Assembly: GCA_023053685.1 (NCBI GenBank)
Contig: JALIGW010000032.1
Span: 3,837,279 to 3,901,278, forward strand
DNA from: Diadophis punctatus similis
Taxonomy: Eukaryota > Chordata > Lepidosauria > Squamata > Dipsadidae
Direction: 5' to 3'
Length of the DNA stretch: 64,000 nucleotides
In this document: positions 52,721 through 63,725 of the stretch, in pieces
Position numbering within the stretch: position 1 is the first letter of the stretch
Layout: each line of letters starts with the position of its first letter
Notes under the pieces: model-generated
Database searches by the model: none
Told to the model about the DNA's origin: nothing
Seen by the model: the letters and a program-made list of their open reading frames with translations, nothing else
Translations under genes and position numbers: made by a program

Positions 52721-53330
52721 AGGGAAGGGAAGGGAAGGGAAGGGAAGGGAAGGGAAGGGAAAGGACAGGACAGAGTTCAGGAGAGAGGGAAGGAAAGGGA
52801 AAGGGAAAGGGAAAGGGAAGGATGAAGAGGGGAAGGGGAAGGGAAAAGGAAAGGGGAGGAAAGGAAAGGAAGGGAAGGGAAGGGAAGGGAAGGGAAGGGA
52901 AGGAAAGGAAAGGAAAGGAAAGGAAAGGAAAGGAAAGGAAAGGAAAGGAAAGGAAAGGGAGGGAAAGGAAAGGGAGGGAAAGGAAAGAAAAGGAAAGGAA
53001 AGGAAAGGAAAGGAAAGGAGGAAGGGAAAGGAAAGGAGGAAGGGAAAGGAAAGGAAAGGAAAGGAAAAAGGAAGGGAAGGGAAGGGAATGAATGGAGAGG
53101 AGAGGAGAGGAGAGGAGGGGAGGGGAGGGGAGTGGAAAGGAAAGGAAAGGAAAGGAAAGGAAAGGAAAGGAAAGGAAAGGAAGGGAAGGAAAGGGAAGGA
53201 AAAGGACAGGACAGAGTTCAGGAGAGAGGGAAGGAAATGAAAAGGGAAAGGGAAAGGGAAAGGGAAAGGGAAGGATGAAGAGGGGAAGGGGAAGGGGAAG
53301 GGGAAGGGGAAAGGAAAGGGAGGCAAGCAA
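52721..53330. repeat. GGGAA/GGAAA polypurine array
   Basis: About 610 bp of nearly pure purine. Two copies of AGGACAGGACAGAGTTCAGGAG (near 52761 and 53203) mark a higher-order duplication of ~440 bp. Confidence 0.95.
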
Positions 53331-54057
53331 GCAAGCGAAGTATTACTATTGCTTATTTGATTTGTATGGCCATCTATCTATCTCATCTATGCAACTCTGG
53401 ACTTCAAGAAATGTTATAACTGATTCTCTCCTCCCCCCCCCCCCAGGAAACAGGAGGGTCTCTGAAGCCTTCATCAGCGATCATGTATTTTTAAAAAAAT
53501 TCCAGCTATAACAATCAGTAATTAAATTTATAATAAATGAACACATTCACTTGGAGCCAGAGTGACTTTTCCTCTTGAAAATTCCCCTTCGTTTGTATCC
53601 TTCAAGAGTTAAACGCTGGCCTTTGAGTACAAATTACAGTCCAATTCGTTTAAACCCAAGCGACAGGACAAAATACAAAATATCTCAAAACCAAGCCGTC
53701 TGAATTTTCGACCAATCGCTACCTGCTCAACTTTTGACAGTTCATCAGTCATGTGTCCACTGTAAAAGAGAGCGTGGACACATTTTTGAAGATTTCTTTT
53801 CTTTTAAAAGCAAAGAAACTTGCTATTTCCTAAGCTGCCAAATTGAATAAGAAAAAAACAATCCAAGGATATAAATAAAGCCTGCAGCATCCATATAAAA
53901 CCAGGAGACGGTGTAAAATCAGAGTTTTGTTTAACTCTACCTTCCAATATTACCTATTTCTCTTTTTCTTACCATTTTATAATGAATCGGGTTTATAACG
54001 GGGCTGTTTCTTTGCTTCCCAATAAACTTTTCTCATTTTCAGATGAATAATGCTTTC
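53331..54057. other. Non-repetitive stretch, candidate conserved non-coding DNA
   Basis: 53480-54050 shows no repeat family or splice-bounded exon (ATTAAATTTATAATAAATG, CCAAGCCGTCTGAATTTTCG). Confidence 0.35.
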
Positions 54058-54065
54058 AGTTAGAC

Positions 54066-54200
54066 CAGAGGTCTTCAAACTTGGCAACTTTAAGACTTGT
54101 GGACTTCAACTCCCGGAATTCTCCAGCCAGCTATGCTGGCTGGAGAATTCTGGGAGTTGAAGTCCACAAGTCTTAAAGTTGCCAAGTTTGGGGACCCTTG
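54066..54200. mobile_element. Palindromic hAT-type MITE
   Basis: CAGAGGTCTTCAAACTTGG to CCAAGTTTGGGGACCCTTG. Flanking octamers AGTTAGAC and TGTTAGAC match at 7 of 8. Confidence 0.9.
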
Positions 54201-54534
54201 TGTTAGACCATTCCTATCTCCCACCTCCCCCACCTTAAGCTTAGCAAACATGAGATAAAAATAAGTTTTGTAGCCTTTAAAATTCCCCTGCGTTTTTTGG
54301 CTTTGCACCTTGGCTGACGGTAAACGCTCACCAAATACTAGTCACCAAGACCTTCAAACTGAAAAATGAAAAGCAGGAAGCACAAAAAGGCAGAGGAGAA
54401 AAACAATCTTGTAGTAAGCGCCAGCAATTAGATAAACGTAGGAAGAGGCATGAGGAATAGGTTTGTGGAAATGGCAGATGACAAATGGGAATGTGAAATT
54501 GACGTAGAGAAGCTGCAGAATATAGCATTGATGC

Positions 54535-55050
54535 AAAGGGAAAAAATTACAGAAGGGGAATTGACCAAAAAAAAAAAAAAGAAATTGTAGAATGGGGAAT
54601 TGACTCAAAAGAGAAATTACAGAATGTGGAATTGATTCAAAGGAGAAATTACGAAATGAGGAATTGACCAAAGAAGAAATTATAGAATGCGGGAATTGAC
54701 TCAAAGAAAAAATTACAGAATGTGGAATTGACCAAAGGAGAAATTATACAATGCAGAATTGATTCAAAGAAGAAATTACAGAATGTGGAATTGATTCAAA
54801 GGAGAAATTACGAAATGAGGAATTGACCAAAGAAGAAATTATAGACTGCGGAATTGACTCAAAGAAAAAATTACAGAATGTGGAATTGACCAAAGGAGAA
54901 ATTATACAATGCAGAATTGATTCAAAGAAGAAATTACAGAATGTGGAATTGACCAAAGGAGAAATTAAAGAATGCAGAATTGACTCAAAAGAGAAATTAC
55001 AGAATGTGGAATTGATTCAAAGGAGAAATTACGAAATGAGGAATTGACCA
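54535..55050. repeat. 31-32 bp minisatellite
   Basis: About 16 tandem units of the form GAATTGACCAAAGGAG + AAATTATAGAATGCG, alternating with GAATTGACTCAAAGAA + AAAATTACAGAATGTG. Two-unit periods of about 63 bp keep a reading frame open over 54823-55047. Not related to the other repeats here. Confidence 0.92.
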
Positions 55051-55094
55051 CTGCCCATGGGAAGGGCATTTCCTTGTTTTAAAAACACAGAAGG

Positions 55095-55530
55095 AATGAT
55101 GTCCCAAAGGTACTTTTTCAAGAGGCAACTGGACTTTCTGGTTTTTTTCTTTTGAAGACCTTTCACTTCTCATCCAAGAAGCTTCTTCAGCTCTGACTGG
55201 ATGGTGGGGAATGGAAAGATTTATGTTCCTTGCAGACAGCTGGTCATTTCCATCCTTTTTAGAGAATCACTGAGGCCACTTGGAGGTTTGTCAATCAGGT
55301 GATCCTGAGGATACAGACAAACCTCCAAGTGGCCTCAATGATTCTCTAAAAAGGACTCAAATGACCAACTGTCTGCAAGGAGCAGAAATCCTTCCCTTCC
55401 CCACCGTCCAGTCAGAGCTGAAAAAGCTTCTTGGATGAGAAGTAAAACGTATTCAAAAGAAAAAACCAGAAAGTCCAGTTGCGTCTTGAAAAAAAAAAGC
55501 ACCTTTGGGACAACCATGACCTGGATGATT
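55095..55530. repeat. ~430-bp fold-back repeat
   Basis: Left arm: GGTACTTTTTCAAGAGGCAAC, GACCTTTCACTTCTCATCC, AAGAAGCTTCTTCAGCTCTG, CACTTGGAGGTTTGTC. Right arm: the same in reverse, GACAAACCTCCAAGTGG to GTCCAGTTGCGTCTTG. Centre near 55297. Single-arm fragments occur at 40565, 58690, 62420 and 63893. The GAAACGTCTTCAAG-like segment resembles the hammerhead-like repeat; I suspect both come from Penelope-like elements but no coding part is present. Confidence 0.8.
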
Positions 55531-55554
55531 GAGGATCTCAATAGACAATCAAAG

Positions 55555-56500
55555 GGTATCGTCTCAAATAACGCCCCAAGAAGTGGAGAGATTTCGGCCG
55601 CTGTTGCTTTTTTTTTCAACTATTCCGAGCCCTGCCCTTCTCTTGGGAGCCTTTCCCCCTTAAACCGCCCGAAGTTCGGCAGCGAGGCGCAGCTCCTTCC
55701 TTGCCACCGTCTTGAAAAGGAAATTAAATTTACATTCCTGGAAGAACGGCGGTGGTATCATAATTAGTTCATGACTTGATTATACTTTGAAGTGAGAGGG
55801 AAGGGGCCAGGATGCATACCAATGAAGCCGGCAGGAGTTACCTGCTCGGGTTTCTGGATGAGTTTGGGTGGGTTGCGAGAGGAAGGGGCTGGCACAGGGA
55901 ACAAAGGGAAGGAAGGGCTCTCCAGCTGGAGGTATCAAATACAAAATCTTTTCCGCTCCCACCTGGCACCAAGACCCACTGGCATCACTTACGGATGCAC
56001 TTTCCAATCAGAGGAACGAGATGTTTGGGCAAATAATCCTTGCAGCTCCTCCTCAGCCACCTGCGCAGGAGAGAAGCGAAGGCCTGGTTTTAAAAATAAC
56101 ACCCACCCACCCCACAAACACACACACAACCCACCCACCCTTTAAGCTTCTTAAGGTTGATCCAAACAGCCAACAGGGATTTCTTTGTGCAAACAAGAGG
56201 GGCATCTCGCAAGCTATTAAAAGGAGATTTACAGGCCTTTCCTGCTTCGGCTCTTTGAATGAAAGACTTCCTCCCCAAAGTTGTTTTCCCCCCCTTTTTT
56301 TATAAAAAGGACAGATTAAAAGCTGCCAAACCCAGAGGAAGTCACATATCGAAAAAGGCTGCTGCAAAAACAAGAGATTGGAGGCAGCGTTAAGCCCATA
56401 ATTGGACCGTTTTGCATCAAAACCGGACTTGAAACTTCTCAAGGGTGTGCTCGGTCTTCAAAGTAGGTTTTTTTTAAATTTTCATTTATTATTATTATTT
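55555..56500. other. Mostly unique stretch with one candidate exon
   Basis: No repeat family recognised. CTATTCCGAGCCCTGCCC and AAATTAAATTTACATTCC segments are non-repetitive. See the candidate exon at 55993-56060. Confidence 0.4.
55993..56060 (-). other. Candidate 68-bp internal exon
   Basis: Minus strand: pyrimidine-rich CTTCGCTTCTCTCCTGCGCAG | GTGGCTGAGG ... GTGCATCC | GTAAGTGATG. Two frames are open, one giving VAEEELQGLFAQTSRSSDWK. Both splice signals are strong, but I cannot match either peptide to hinderin. It may be an upstream hinderin exon, another transcript or chance. Confidence 0.2.
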
Positions 56501-56689
56501 GCCTGCTACCCCAACAGACCTAAAAGTCGTTCTTGGATACACACTGACTGCTGGGACTGAGATGTCAGCTATTTATTCATGGATATACCCCGATCCTGCC
56601 CAGCGGAACCTTTTCTGAGTTTCCAAAATTTCTACCTTATGATTTCCAATCACTTGAACCAATTTGTTTTTAAGTTATTTATCGGATTT

Positions 56690-57180
56690 TTTTTACCCTG
56701 CCTTTATTTCTGTTTATAAATAACTCAATGCGGTGAACATATCTAACACGCCTTCTTCATCCTATTTTTGCCCACAACAACAACCCTGTGAGGAGGGTTG
56801 TGTCCAGAGAGAGGGACTAAACCGAAGTCACCCAGCTGGCTTTCATGACTAAGGTAGGACTAGAACTCACCGTCTCCTGGAGATTGGCCCAAAGTCACCT
56901 AGCTGGCGTTCATGGTTAAGGCGGGACTAGGTCTCATGGTGTCCTGGTGATTGGCCCCAAATAATCCACCTGGCTTTCATGGCTAAGGCAGGACTAGAAC
57001 TCCCAGTCTCCTGGTGATTGGCCCAGAGTAACCCATCTGGCTTTCATGGTTGAGGAGGGACTAGAATTAATCATGTCCGGCTGATTGGTCCAAAGTCACC
57101 CAGCAGCTTTCAAGTGCAAGGCAGGTCTAGAACTCGCCGGCACCTGGTTCTCAGCATCTTAAGCACTGGACCAAATTGGC
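56690..57180 (-). repeat. Sauria SINE with ~6 tandem internal units
   Basis: The reverse 3' end (CTGTTTATAAATAACTCAATG) and body (CACAACAACAACCCTGTGAGG) are followed by units GGACTAGAACTCACCGTCTC ... AAAGTCACCTAGCTGG of about 67 bp. It ends at GCATCTTAAGCACTGGACCA, a tRNA-like head. This is a complete SINE with an expanded middle. Confidence 0.85.
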
Positions 57181-57344
57181 TGTCAATTACAATCATTTGC
57201 TGCACTGACAGAATCTCGTCACCAAAGAAAGTGCATGAACTCACTTCATATTGTTCCTAGTATATTCTCCCTTGCCCTTTTCCAAACAAAAACCCATTTA
57301 TTTCACTATAATTCTCATTATTCCTTCAGATGTCAAGAAAGCTT

Positions 57345-57690
57345 TCCCTGGTGCCCTGATAAGGTTACCTAGTTGGGTCATGGAACGTCTGCCAAAAAAA
57401 AAAACCCAACCTCAGAGACCACGAAGGACCTTACAGCTCTCCTCCTTCACCACCTCCTCCTTCTAGCACTGATGATGATACCTAGTTGGGTCATGAAACG
57501 TCTGCAAGAAAACAACCAATCTCAGAGAGCACCAAGCATCCCACAGTCCTCCTCCTCCTCCTCCAACCCCACCTCCTTCTAGCACTGATGATGTTACCTA
57601 GTTGGGTCATGAAACGTCTCTATGAAAAAGCACCAAACTCAGAGAGCACCAAAGACTCCAAAGAGTTCCTTCTCTGAAGCTTTGACAAAC
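57345..57690 (+). repeat. Hammerhead-like tandem repeat, 3 units
   Basis: Units near 57355, 57465 and 57580: CTTCTAGCACTGATGATGAT or CACTGATGATGTTACC, TTGGGTCATGAAACGTCTGC. Period ~113 bp, with CTCC-rich spacers. The third unit has CTCTATGAAAA in place of the stem I complement. Confidence 0.75.
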
Positions 57691-58080
57691 CATAGACAAA
57701 ATACTATGAACAATGGCCAGTGACCAACAACTGGATATGGCACATTCATACATTCACTGAAGCCCGACACCTGTTTCTCTTTGATCTCATAAAACCAAGT
57801 GGTGGCCCAACCCTTCAGAGCGATTAATTCAGAGTTGAAAACGGATAACTAGCAAAGTTTCCTGTTGCATCAAACTCTGAAAACAGTCTTGCTAAATAAA
57901 ATCAGTGCTAAATTTGAGGGGAAGAACCGACTTCGTTTGGCCAATCCCACAGAGATCCACACCTCTCTAGCAAGAGGCAAGTCAAGAATGGTTACCATTT
58001 TGACGTTCGCCCACCATGTTAGTTAGCCACCTAAGACGTGACGTGGAAGAGACAGGACCAAAGAGGGCCCAAAAGTTAGA
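57691..58080. other. No gene recognised
   Basis: Unique sequence; CACCATGTTAGTTAGCCACC near 58010 recurs as CCACAATGTTAGTTATCAACC near 58972, so part of it is a low-copy repeat. Confidence 0.35.
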
Positions 58081-58082
58081 AC

Positions 58083-58650
58083 AGAATAACAGAGTTGGAA
58101 GGGACTTTGGAGGTCTTCTAGTCCAACCCCCTGCTTAGGCAGGAAACCCTATACCCGTGATGGCGAACCTCTGGCACGCGGAGCCATATCTGAGGGCACG
58201 CGAGGCGTTGCCCTATGTCAGCTCCAGTGTACATGCATGCGCTGGCCAGCTGATTTCCGGCCTTGGGGAAGGCGGTTTTCGCTCTCCCCAGGCTTCAGGT
58301 TTCCCTGCGAAAAACGGCCCAACAGGCAAACCGGAAGTTCGTAAAAACGGACTTCCGGTTTCCGGAGTGCAAAAAACGGCCCAAAGGGCAAACCGGAAGT
58401 CTGTTTTTCCGAACTTCCGGTTTGCCCGTTGGGCCGTTTTTCGAGGGTGAAAAACGGCCCAACGGGGAGGGCGCATGTGCGGGGATGCACACATGTGCAG
58501 TGTGGTGCACATGGGGGGGGGGCTGTGTGCTGGCGCGCTCCCATTTTTGGCCCACAAGATGAAAAAGATTCGCTGTCACTGCCCTATACCATTTCAGACA
58601 AATGGTTATCCAATCTCTTCTTAAAAACTTCCAGTGTTGGAAGTTGCGAA
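58083..58650 (-). pseudogene. CR1 LINE 3' end split by a hAT MITE
   Basis: 58083-58154 (GAATAACAGAGTTGGAAGGG ... GGAAACCCTATAC) and 58590-58650 (CATTTCAGACAAATGG ...) are consecutive CR1 segments. Confidence 0.8.
58155..58581. mobile_element. hAT-type MITE with four ETS-like sites
   Basis: CCGTGATGGCGAACC start (CAG to CCG), CGCTGTCACTG end. A perfect 8-bp duplication, CCCTATAC, at 58147-58154 and 58582-58589. The interior alternates ACCGGAAGT and ACTTCCGGT (58330, 58351, 58392, 58413) within AAAACGGCCCAA inverted repeats. Confidence 0.92.
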
Positions 58651-58689
58651 TCTTTTTTTTTTCTTCTTCTTCATTTTGGCATCTGCTTA

Positions 58690-58985
58690 TGATGCGTATG
58701 ATGATTTTCAGCCATCCGGGTCATGCTTGTCTCAAAGGTGCTTTTTCAAAAGGCAACTGGAACTTCCTTGGGGTTTTTTTTTTCTTGGAGACGTTTCGCT
58801 TCTCATCCAAGCAGCTTCTTCCGTTATGACTGAACGGTGGGGAATGGAAGGATTTAATACAGATAAACCTTGGTTTAGCTTCTTGGGATGTTCGAACGTC
58901 CATTCTGAGCATCTTCAAGGAATAAAATAAAATCCATTTGCCTTTTGAAAAAGCGTTTTTGGGACATCTCCCCACAATGTTAGTT
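58690..58985 (+). repeat. Fold-back-family fragment
   Basis: AAGGTGCTTTTTCAAAAGGC, GACGTTTCGCTTCTCATCC and AAGCAGCTTCTTCCG are followed by a different middle, returning in GCCTTTTGAAAAAGCG, so short inverted arms remain. Confidence 0.65.
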
Positions 58986-58989
58986 ATCA

Positions 58990-60120
58990 ACCTAAGCACC
59001 GACTGTTGGAGAAGACAGGATCAAACAGGGCCAAATTCTCTTCGGAGGTGCAAAATCTGGGGGAGAACAGAGGTTCCCTTGGCAACCGAGCGGGAATTCG
59101 CCCCCAAAGTCAGCCTGCAAGGGACGATGGGGCAGCTGGAGCCGTGAAGAACTCAGCCCACCCAGCCACGCTAAAGAAAAGAGGCGTCTTTCTCCCCTTC
59201 CCCTTTTATGTGTTTAAAACGCTAGATTAAAACAACTGCAGAGAAGCCGGCATAATTTAGCTGTCATTTCCTATCAAATTGCTCATAATTGTGACTATAA
59301 AACGATAATACACATTTTACCATATGTGCGTTCAACAAAGCTTGCAAAAGCAAGGGTCAGCGCGACGGGCCGCGGGGGGGGGAGGAATGGACCGCAGGCT
59401 CCCCTTAGCGGCCAGGGAGGGGAAACGCCACGGCAGCCCAGACCCCTCCGTGGGACTCAGCTGGGGATGGAGAGCAGGGTCTCTGCCCCCAGCCCTCCAA
59501 ATCCTTCTCCGGTCGCTCTCTACATCAATTGTGGTTATAAGTCGAGGACTACCTATATGTCGGGCCGCAGTGATTCTAGCAGCTGGAGAGGCACCAGATT
59601 GGAGAAGCTAGTATAAAAATAATTTTTTTTTCCCCAAAAGAAAGAGAGGAATATTCTCAGCCTTAGCGGAGAGCCCTCTGATTTCTCCCGAATAAACCTT
59701 GAACTTTCTGTGCTCAAAGCTTCCTTCCCGAGAATTTATGGACGTAAATCTTTTCTACGGGCAGCAAAAAAAAAAAAAAAAAAAAAAAAAATAAGACAGA
59801 AAGGAAAGTAGATTTTTCTTTTCTTTTCTTTTTTGTTATCATCACTTTACTGGGTCCCTGCCTATATTCTTCAATCCCGGAATCAATTTTCTCGGAGGAT
59901 CTTCTGAAAATAAGTTTTGATAGATGCTTGCTAGAAATGATTTAGCTGTAAAGTAGAAGTAGCGAAGGCCGCTTTAAAGGTGGGATAATCAGAGCTAAGG
60001 TTTGGGGGGGGGGGGGAGAGAGAAATCACTCCCCTCCGGTTCTCTCCCCATCTCAATCATCGTTTTGAATTGTTTAACGCTGGACCAAAAAAACCCAAAA
60101 CCTGCCGTATAAATTCTTGC
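58990..60120. other. Unique stretch with A-run and mariner-type end
   Basis: 59527-59560 (GGTTATAAGTCGAGGACTACC) is a mariner-type terminus and 59766-59791 a poly(A) run. 59160-59320 (CATTTCCTATCAAATTGCTC) and 59640-59990 are non-repetitive candidate conserved DNA. No exon recognised. Confidence 0.4.
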
Positions 60121-60125
60121 ATTTC

Positions 60126-60233
60126 CAGGGGTCCCCAAACTTGGCAATTTTAAGACTTGTGGACTTCAACTCCCAGAGAATTCTGGGAGTTGAAGTCCAC
60201 AAGTCTTAAAGTTGCCAAGTTTGAAGACCTCTG
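60126..60233. mobile_element. Palindromic hAT-type MITE, short form
   Basis: CAGGGGTCCCCAAACTTGG to CCAAGTTTGAAGACCTCTG. The loop is almost absent (CCCAGAGAATTCTGGG centre), making this the tightest hairpin of the family here. Confidence 0.85.
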
Positions 60234-60269
60234 ATTTAGATGGAAAAAAAGAAGCTGAAAAACGTACAG

Positions 60270-60684
60270 GTATTCCTCGAGTTACCAACAGTTCATTAAG
60301 TGACCGTTCAAAGCTACCACGGCCATGAAATAATAAGACTTTACGATCGTTTTTCACACGCGTGACTGTCGCAGCGTTCCCCCGTGGTCACGTGATTTAC
60401 ATTCCGTATGCATTCTGGAAACTAACTCGCATTTATGACGGTGGTAGCGTTCCCGGGGGCTGGGGGTGTCATGTGAACCCCTTTTGGGAGACTTCTGACA
60501 AGCAAAGTTGATGGGGAAAACCAGATTCACTTAACAACCGCGTGACTCGCTTAATGACTGCAGGGATTCACTTCACAAATGTGGCAAGGAAAGTCGAAAA
60601 ACGGGGCAAAGCTCGCTTAACAAATGCCTCGCTTAGCATCCTAAATTTTGGGCTCGATTGTGGTCGTAAGTTGAGGACTACCTG
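60270..60684. mobile_element. Mariner-type MITE, complete
   Basis: CAGGTATTCCTCGAGTTACC start after TA-like flank; end GGTCGTAAGTTGAGGACTACCTG. Body collinear with 18931-19323. Confidence 0.85.
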
Positions 60685-60699
60685 CATTCTGCAGATAAA

Positions 60700-61715
60700 C
60701 GAAGAAAGGAAGGATGGGGGGAGACGACATGATAGCAGCGTTCCAATATTTGAGGGGCTGCCACAAAGAAGAAGAGGGGGTCAACTTATTTTCCAAAGCA
60801 CCTGAGGGCAGGACAAGAAACAATGGATGGAAACTCATCAAGGAGAGAAGCAACCTGGAATTAAAGAGAAACCTCCTAACAATGAGGACAATTAATCAAT
60901 GGAACAGCTTGCCACCAGAAGTTGTGGGTGCTCCATCACTGGAGGTTTTAAATACAGACTGGACAGCCACTGATCTTGGAGTCTTAGTGGACAACCAGCT
61001 AAATATGAGCCAGCCGTGTGCAGCGGCAGTGGAAAAAAGCCAATGCAATCCTAAATTGCATTAACAGAGGGATACAATCAAGATCAAGGGAGGTAATACC
61101 ACTCTATAAAGCCTTAGTTAGACAGCACCTGGAGTATTGCAACCAGTTTTGGTCACCACACTATAAAAAAGATGTTGACACTCTAGAAAAAGTGCAGAGG
61201 AGAGCAACCAGGATGATTAGGGGACTGGAGACTAAAACATATGATGAACGGTTGCAGGAACTGGGCATGGCTAGTCTAGTGAAGAGAAGGACCAGGGGAG
61301 ACATGATGGCAGTCTTCCAATACTTGAGGGGCTGCCACAAAGAAGAGGGGGTCAAGCTATTCTCCAAAGCACCTGAAGGCCAGACAAGGAATAATGGATG
61401 GAAACTGATCAAGGAGAGATTCAACCTGGAAATAAGAAGAATTTTTCTGACAGTGAGAACAATCAACCGATGGAACAGAAGTTTCCTTCAGAAGTTGTGG
61501 GAGCTTCATCACTTGAGACTTTCAAGAAGTGATTGGACTGCCATTTGTCAGAAATGGTGTGGGGTCTCCTGCTTGGGCGGGGGATTGGACTACATGACCT
61601 ACAAGGTTCCTTCCAACTCTGTTAATCTGTTAAAAAAAGCTGCATAGGTTCTCCTGCTTGAGCAAGGGGGCTGGACTAGAAGACCTCCAAGGTCTCTTCC
61701 GGCTCTATTCTGATT
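60700..61715 (+). pseudogene. Two CR1 LINE fragments joined head to tail
   Basis: 60700-60960 is a C-terminal piece ([38 protein letters not shown]-like). At 60962 it passes into a longer copy starting [20 protein letters not shown] that runs through QHLEYCNQFWSPHYKKDVD and [20 protein letters not shown] to a complete 3' UTR. The junction falls in frame by chance. Confidence 0.85.
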
Positions 61716-62419
61716 GATTTCAGATCATCGGAGTGCAGCATGCCAAAGCAAAGAAAGGCAACAAACGGTTTACAAAGACAGAGTAAACTTTTACTCCGTG
61801 GCAGGCCGTTTTCATAAAGCCAAATATGTTTCCAGGGCGTTTACAATAGCATGTCTGTAAAATAAAATAAAAAGTCAGAAAAATGTAGAGCAGTAAATGA
61901 TAACGGCCGAGCTCTTTGCACTTCAGCTAACTGGTTATTGCGGCAATTTAGCGGTTCAAGATGCAAAATGCTTTCCTTTTAAATGTTACCTTGAACTAAA
62001 GGTTAAGCGCATTACGTCTTTGCAGGAGGCTTTTGAAGGGCTCTGCGTGCCATTGGCTGAGCTTCTCGCAAACGGCGCTGAAACGAAACCGACGCGGAAA
62101 GGTTTGGAAATTCACATTTCTCAATAATAATGCCTTCGAGGGAATGAGGCATCCTCGGCGATCACCGGCTCGGAAAACAGCAAGAGATGATGGCCGAAGG
62201 GCGATTTCCCACAGCAGGGGTTGCCCCGGCCGGGACACAAACACACGTGGTCGCATGGCCCCGGAGGCAAAGATGAAGGGTGGGTGAACATGAGAACGTG
62301 GCACCTTTTTCCATGCAACGATCATAAACTCCAGGCACAAAGAGGAACCCAACGGAGGAACTAGGGCACCAGACAATTGGGTTGGGTTGGGGGAGATGAA
62401 GGTCTGTTGGGAAACTGCC
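61716..62419. other. Non-repetitive stretch, candidate conserved non-coding DNA
   Basis: Includes GTAAATGATAACGGCCGAGC, TTATTGCGGCAATTTAGCGG and AACTAAAGGTTAAGCGCATT, of the kind often conserved in vertebrate introns. Open frames in it have no domains. Confidence 0.4.
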
Positions 62420-62660
62420 AGCCACGTTGTCCCAAAGGTGCATTTTTCAACAGGCAACTGGACTTTATTTATTTATTTATTTATTTATTTATTGGTTCTT
62501 ATATGCCGCCCTACTCCCGAGGGACTTTGTTTTTCCTTGAAGACGTTTCGCTTCTCATCCAAGAAGCTTCTTCGGTTCTGACTGGATGGTGGACAATGGA
62601 AGGATTTCTATTCCTTGCAGCCGTTTTTACAGAGGCAGGATTGAGAGCGTTTTAACAAAG
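62420..62660 (+). repeat. Fold-back-family fragment with inserted LINE tail
   Basis: GTCCCAAAGGTGCATTTTTC...CAACTGGACTT is interrupted by (TTTA)n and TTCTTATATGCCGCCCTACTCCCGAGGGACTT (62466-62527), the inverse of the tail at 7895-7962. It then resumes TGAAGACGTTTCGCTTCTC. Confidence 0.75.
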
Positions 62661-62930
62661 CCGCATCACTTTTTGGTTTGGTGGCAGCAGTGCCTCAGAT
62701 AGAAAGTCCTTACAGAGAGTGGTGAGGACAGCGGAGAAGATTATAGGAAGCTCGCTTCCTGTTATTCAGGATGCTGCTTATAAGCACTATGTGCTTAGAG
62801 CGCGAAGCATTGTTAGAGACCCCACACACCCACTTTACGGTCTGTTTCTGTTGCTCCCCTCTGGGAGGGGGTTTCAAAGTATTTCTAGCAGGATTACCTG
62901 ATTCTGATCCTCACTGCAATGAGCCGAGGT

Positions 62931-63177
62931 GGCGCAGCGGTTAGAAGCAGATACTGCAGGCCACTTTAGCTGACACTGATCCGCAGGTCAGCGGTTCAAT
63001 TCCCACCGGCTCAAGGTTGACTCAGCTTTCCATCCTTCCGAGGTAGGTAAAATGAGGACCCAGATTGTTGGGGGCAATATAAATATACATTGCTTACTGG
63101 TGTAAACCGCTTAGAGAGTGCTTGCACTGTGAGGCGGTATATAAGTCTCACAAAAATAAATAAAATAAATAAATAAA
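62931..63177 (+). mobile_element. tRNA-derived SINE, subfamily lacking the GCTATT tail
   Basis: GAGCCGAGGTGGCGCAGCGG start; the CAATATAAATATACATTGC body variant and an AAATAAATAAAAT tail are shared with 27541-27770. Confidence 0.88.
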
Positions 63178-63284
63178 ATTCTCTAACAGCTTTGTTCCCT
63201 ATGCCATCCGTCCGGTAAACTTGCAAGATTCATTTTTTTCACGATGTACATGTATACTGTCCATCTGAACTAGACTGTGTCATA

Positions 63285-63725
63285 TTGCAGGAACTGGGTA
63301 TGTCTAGTTTAATGAAAAGAAGGATCAGGGGAGACATGATAGCAGTGTTCCAACATCTCAGGGGAAGCCACAAATAAGAGGGAGTCAAGCTATTCTCCAA
63401 AGCACCTGAGGGTAGAACAAGAAGCAATGGGTGGAAACTAATTAAGGAGAGAAGCAACTTAGAACTAAGGAGAAACTTCCTGACAGTTAGAACAATTAAT
63501 CAGTGGAACAGCTTGCCTCCAGAAGTTGTGAATGCTCCAACACTGGAAGTTTTTAAGAAGAAATTGGATAACCATTTGTCTGAAGTGGTGTAGGGTTTCC
63601 TACCTAAGCAGGGGGTTGGACTAGAAGACTTCCAAGGTCCCTTCCAACTCTGTTATTCTATTCTATTCTGTTCTGTTCTGTTCTGTTCTGTTCTGTTATT
63701 ATTTTCTATTCCATTCCATTCCATT
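63285..63725 (+). pseudogene. CR1 LINE 3' end with drifting microsatellite tail
   Basis: [24 protein letters not shown] coding with a stop at the HK*EGV position, a complete 3' UTR, then TTCTA, TTCTG and TTCCA pentamers (63655-63725). Confidence 0.85.

Noticed and set aside
55420..55470. Hammerhead in the fold-back repeat (GGATGAGAAG...GAAACG)
   Set aside because: CUGANGA is not present (UUGGAUGA) and no adequate stem II forms. At best a decayed relative.
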